Source of the DNA: Sapria himalayana | Lineage: Eukaryota > Streptophyta > Magnoliopsida > Malpighiales > Rafflesiaceae | Length of the DNA: 64,000 nucleotides | Reading direction: 5' to 3' | NCBI GenBank assembly: GCA_029783825.1 | Contig: JAREIK010000500.1 | Span: 62,001 to 126,000, forward strand | Part shown: positions 61,311-64,000 of the stretch, one piece after another | How the letters are laid out: every line of letters begins with the position of its first letter | How positions within the stretch are numbered: the stretch's first letter is position 1 | The notes under the pieces: model-generated | Seen by the model: only the letters and a program-made list of their open reading frames with translations | Told to the model about the DNA's origin: nothing | Databases searched by the model: none | Position numbers and translations under genes: made by a program

Positions 61311-62540
61311 ACTCATATACTAAAAGTATTTCTCATTCCTATGCAAATGAGCTTCCTTCTAAACATCAACATGAAAAGAAAAACACATCTATGATGACCA
61401 CAACTAGGGTTTGAGTGTTGTGGTGGCCTTTGTTTTGGAAATAAGATACATAGTTTTTGGATTTGATAGGAAAGTTATAAGTCATGTTGTAAAGTGTTTA
61501 TTCATCACATAGTGTAAAAAATGTTTTTGGGTTGCCTCCCAAGCAAAACTATATATAAGATCCATATCTAAAACTTCTTTAGATGTCCAAGTTAGTCAAT
61601 AACTTTAGCTATCAAAACTATCATCTCAATATAATATTTTTTTTTATCACCTTGTACTTTCTATATCGATTAAAGGTACTTCATAGAAGACATCCAAATT
61701 TCTTATCTTTATTTGTCAAGTGGTATAAAAAAATTTGTTGCTCCTTCAATTTTTTTTCTTCATGGATTTGTCCCTCATTGGACTAGTGATTATATTTTTG
61801 ACTTCTTCACGTATCACAATTTTTTATTACACTTCAACCCCAACCTTGTCATTGGATTGTTCATCTTCTTTTTTTTCACTCATTTTTCTTCATGTTTTCT
61901 TCATTGAATATTATGGCTTTGGGTGGAATGACTTCCAAAATTATATCATTTTTTTTTGAGTTTTGCTTCTATCCATCTTACTTGTTCTTTTTCTGCATCA
62001 TTGCTTTTGTTTTTCTCCATCAACAACTCCAAAATATAGTTTTCAACTAATGGTTTGTCAATCTAGTACAAATAAGTCTGTTCTTCCTCTATATCATTGC
62101 TCCTTCTTGTCTTCATTAGTAATGTCAGAATATCATCTTCAAATGATAGTAGGTATGCCTAGTATGAATATGTTTTTTGTGGTAGTTGTTTTGGACTCCT
62201 ATATTTTTGATTTTTATGATTTCGAATGTAAGGATGATAGGAAGTATTGAATTTATTGTAATGTCCATAGTATCGCCCATTCTTTTGAAAAAATCATCTC
62301 TGGTTTATCAATTTCTAGGTCTAGAAGATTTAACTCAGTCCTAGAGCACTACTCAGCAGATTTTGATATGGTAACTACAAAATAAAAAAAAATTACGTAC
62401 AACACAAATGCAATATAAATACTAAGTAAAAATCACATTCATACAACTTGAAATGGAACAATCCATTTGCAAGGACAATTATGCAAACTCAAGTTGACTA
62501 TCAAACTATAAACACAATCCTTGGAAATGATGCTAAAATT
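61311..62540 (-). pseudogene. shortened internal region of a minus-strand Athila-like copy
   Basis: The minus strand holds the best preserved TTGGGAGGCAACCC-type landmark (plus-strand GGGTTGCCTCCCAAGC at 61,529-61,544) and, to its right, a Lys/Glu-rich broken frame (61,560-62,400), as in the acidic ORF of the other copies. Gag, protease and the second ORF are not found between the two LTRs, so the copy is internally deleted. The plus-strand open frames here (to 95 codons) are antisense shadows rich in Phe/Ser. Confidence 0.45.
61529..61544 (-). other. Athila-type GGGAGGCAACCC landmark
   Basis: On the minus strand this reads GCTTGGGAGGCAACCC. A nearly canonical version of the block is found after pol in Athila-like elements. 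Confidence 0.6.
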
Positions 62541-62544
62541 TTTT

Positions 62545-64000
62545 GTGTGACTTTGAGATTGTACCAAAACTTATAATTAGTTGATATTATCCCAAAACAT
62601 AGTTTAGTGAGGATGTCTTATCTATTATATCTCTACACTAGTATATAAGTTGTATAAGTACTAAAGTAAACTCAAGTCTAGATATCAAATCTGCTTGAAT
62701 TTTTTTGATTGTTTGATTTATCAACAATGAACTAACAACTATATAAATTAAATAGATATTATTGGTCTGGGAGGATATACTTAGATTCTAGGATTAACAA
62801 ATGCACTTGTATGTGATAATATTTTTTAGTATTTGATCAATATCCATTTTTAGTTATTGAACAAATGGTAGATTAGTGTGAAACTACATGTATGCTCACT
62901 TAGCATATAAGGTCATCATCATCCATTAGATTATTACCATCAAGGATGATCCCCTCATAGTTATCTCTTGGTATTTTGATACGGAAATAACATATCATTC
63001 TATGCAAGAGTCATTCGAAGATCTACTCCTTTTAGATAATACTTCAACTAACCTTGATGATTATTTCATGTATATAATTATATTCTCCGATCTTTAATTA
63101 TCTCAAAAATATGAGATAATTTGGTATTAATTGCATTTGTACTTTCATCTTCGTTAGTTCCATTAGCAAAATAATTAAACATTCATCTTCCCACAAATCT
63201 TACCTATGAAAGCCATACATGGATGAATGATTTACGAAATTGTCACTACCATATGAGTCTTGCCTAATTTCATGTGTTCCATGATATGTATGTCATCATC
63301 CACGATAACCGATACATGAATCTTACATTATGGTGAAACTCCTAGGTAAGATTTTCAATTTAATCCCTACATTACTCAAAAGTTAATTCTTCTAGATAAT
63401 ACACAATGAATTGGTTCTTAATATGTTCATGCTTTTGGCTTTGTGAGTGCCATACTCACAACATTAACATATCTCAACTTTAGATTTTCACACATTAGTT
63501 TATCTCACATATTAAGAATATATGAGATGCTAGTTTCTTTTAATTGAACAATGTGAGTATGTCTCATGACTTACATGTCAACATCTACCATGGCTAACAT
63601 GCATAAATTGATGTATTCATGAAAATCATAATTTTTGGTTCTAAATTGCATTCATATCAATCAATATCTAAAGAACACATTAATATAAACATAAACTTAT
63701 AAAATCAATAATTCATCATGTCATTACATTTCCAACCCTAGAATTTGATTTATCTGGTCATTAAGAATGAAATCACATGAGATATGATGAGAAACATCAT
63801 GTAGATTTGAGGGTTCCCAATGAATGCCCAAATAATTTTATAATCACAAAACCCTAATTACAATCAAGATTTGATTGTTGTTCACCTTGAATTTTCTATT
63901 AATTGGGGATAAATCTTCATCACCTAGGGTTCTTGGCTTGCACAACGTGTTCCTCTTCTCTCTTATTTTTTTCATTTTATCTAACTATGGCTTTAATACT
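62545..64000 (-). repeat. Athila-like LTR running off the window
   Basis: The A and B blocks match 58,950-60,280 in order: CCCAAAACATAGTTTAGTGAGGA; TCAACAATGAACTAACAAC; CCTAGGTAAGAT; AGGGTTCCCAATGAATGCCC; and CACCTAGGGTTCTTGGCTTGC. It is cut by the window edge. An eroded primer-binding motif (GGAAATGATGCTAAAATTTTTTG) lies at its left end. Confidence 0.6.

Noticed and set aside
61583..62250. Plus-strand hydrophobic open frames that might be small membrane proteins
   Set aside because: The Phe/Leu/Ser-rich translation is the antisense of a Lys/Glu-rich retroelement frame; no promoter or homology supports them.
1..64000. tRNA or rRNA genes, endogenous pararetrovirus sequence, or an unknown defence-like gene cluster
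   Set aside because: Looked for while reading both strands; no cloverleaf with anticodon context, no rRNA signature, no pararetroviral coat or movement motifs, and no conserved multi-gene cluster were seen. This was by eye only, so short RNA genes could be missed.

Overview
This is nuclear DNA from a flowering plant. The evidence is one spliced plastid-protein gene together with plant-type Ty3/gypsy (Athila-like), Ty1/copia, CACTA and hAT elements in very AT-rich sequence. I cannot place it to family. Only one host gene is convincing; almost everything else is decayed and mutually nested mobile DNA.

Layout. About 0.4-0.94 kb holds a copia-type gag relic (minus strand). About 2.5-7.66 kb holds two head-to-tail hAT transposase relics between GC-rich ends. 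From 8,324 to 16,297 (minus) lies an intact five-exon gene for the chloroplast 20-kDa co-chaperonin (CPN20/CPN21), whose 6.9-kb first intron contains a further hAT relic and two minisatellites. About 17.9-19.9 kb carries a second hAT lineage on the minus strand, with an internal 116-bp tandem duplication.

From about 20.5 kb to the right edge the window is a mosaic of one Athila-like repeat family. LTR-like blocks of roughly 2.3 kb and internal regions (gag, protease, an acidic reading frame, a second ORF) occur mostly on the minus strand, with one plus-strand copy from 46.0 to 58.9 kb. Later insertions cut this mosaic: a hAT relic (about 21.15-24.78 kb), a CACTA element (34.88 to about 43.0 kb), a 710-bp non-autonomous hAT (44,085-44,794) and a copia element with both LTRs (47,080-52,383).

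How it fits together. The co-chaperonin is the only part likely to give a working protein. All transposon genes contain stops or frameshifts, so they look like substrates for silencing. The points most worth a second look are: an Athila-like subfamily in which the reverse transcriptase/integrase part seems to be replaced by a short acidic reading frame in two separate copies; a CACTA element that appears to carry one intact exon of a host phospholipid-scramblase-like gene; and the repeat-filled first intron of CPN20. Domain assignments are by eye from translated sequence; no database search was run.
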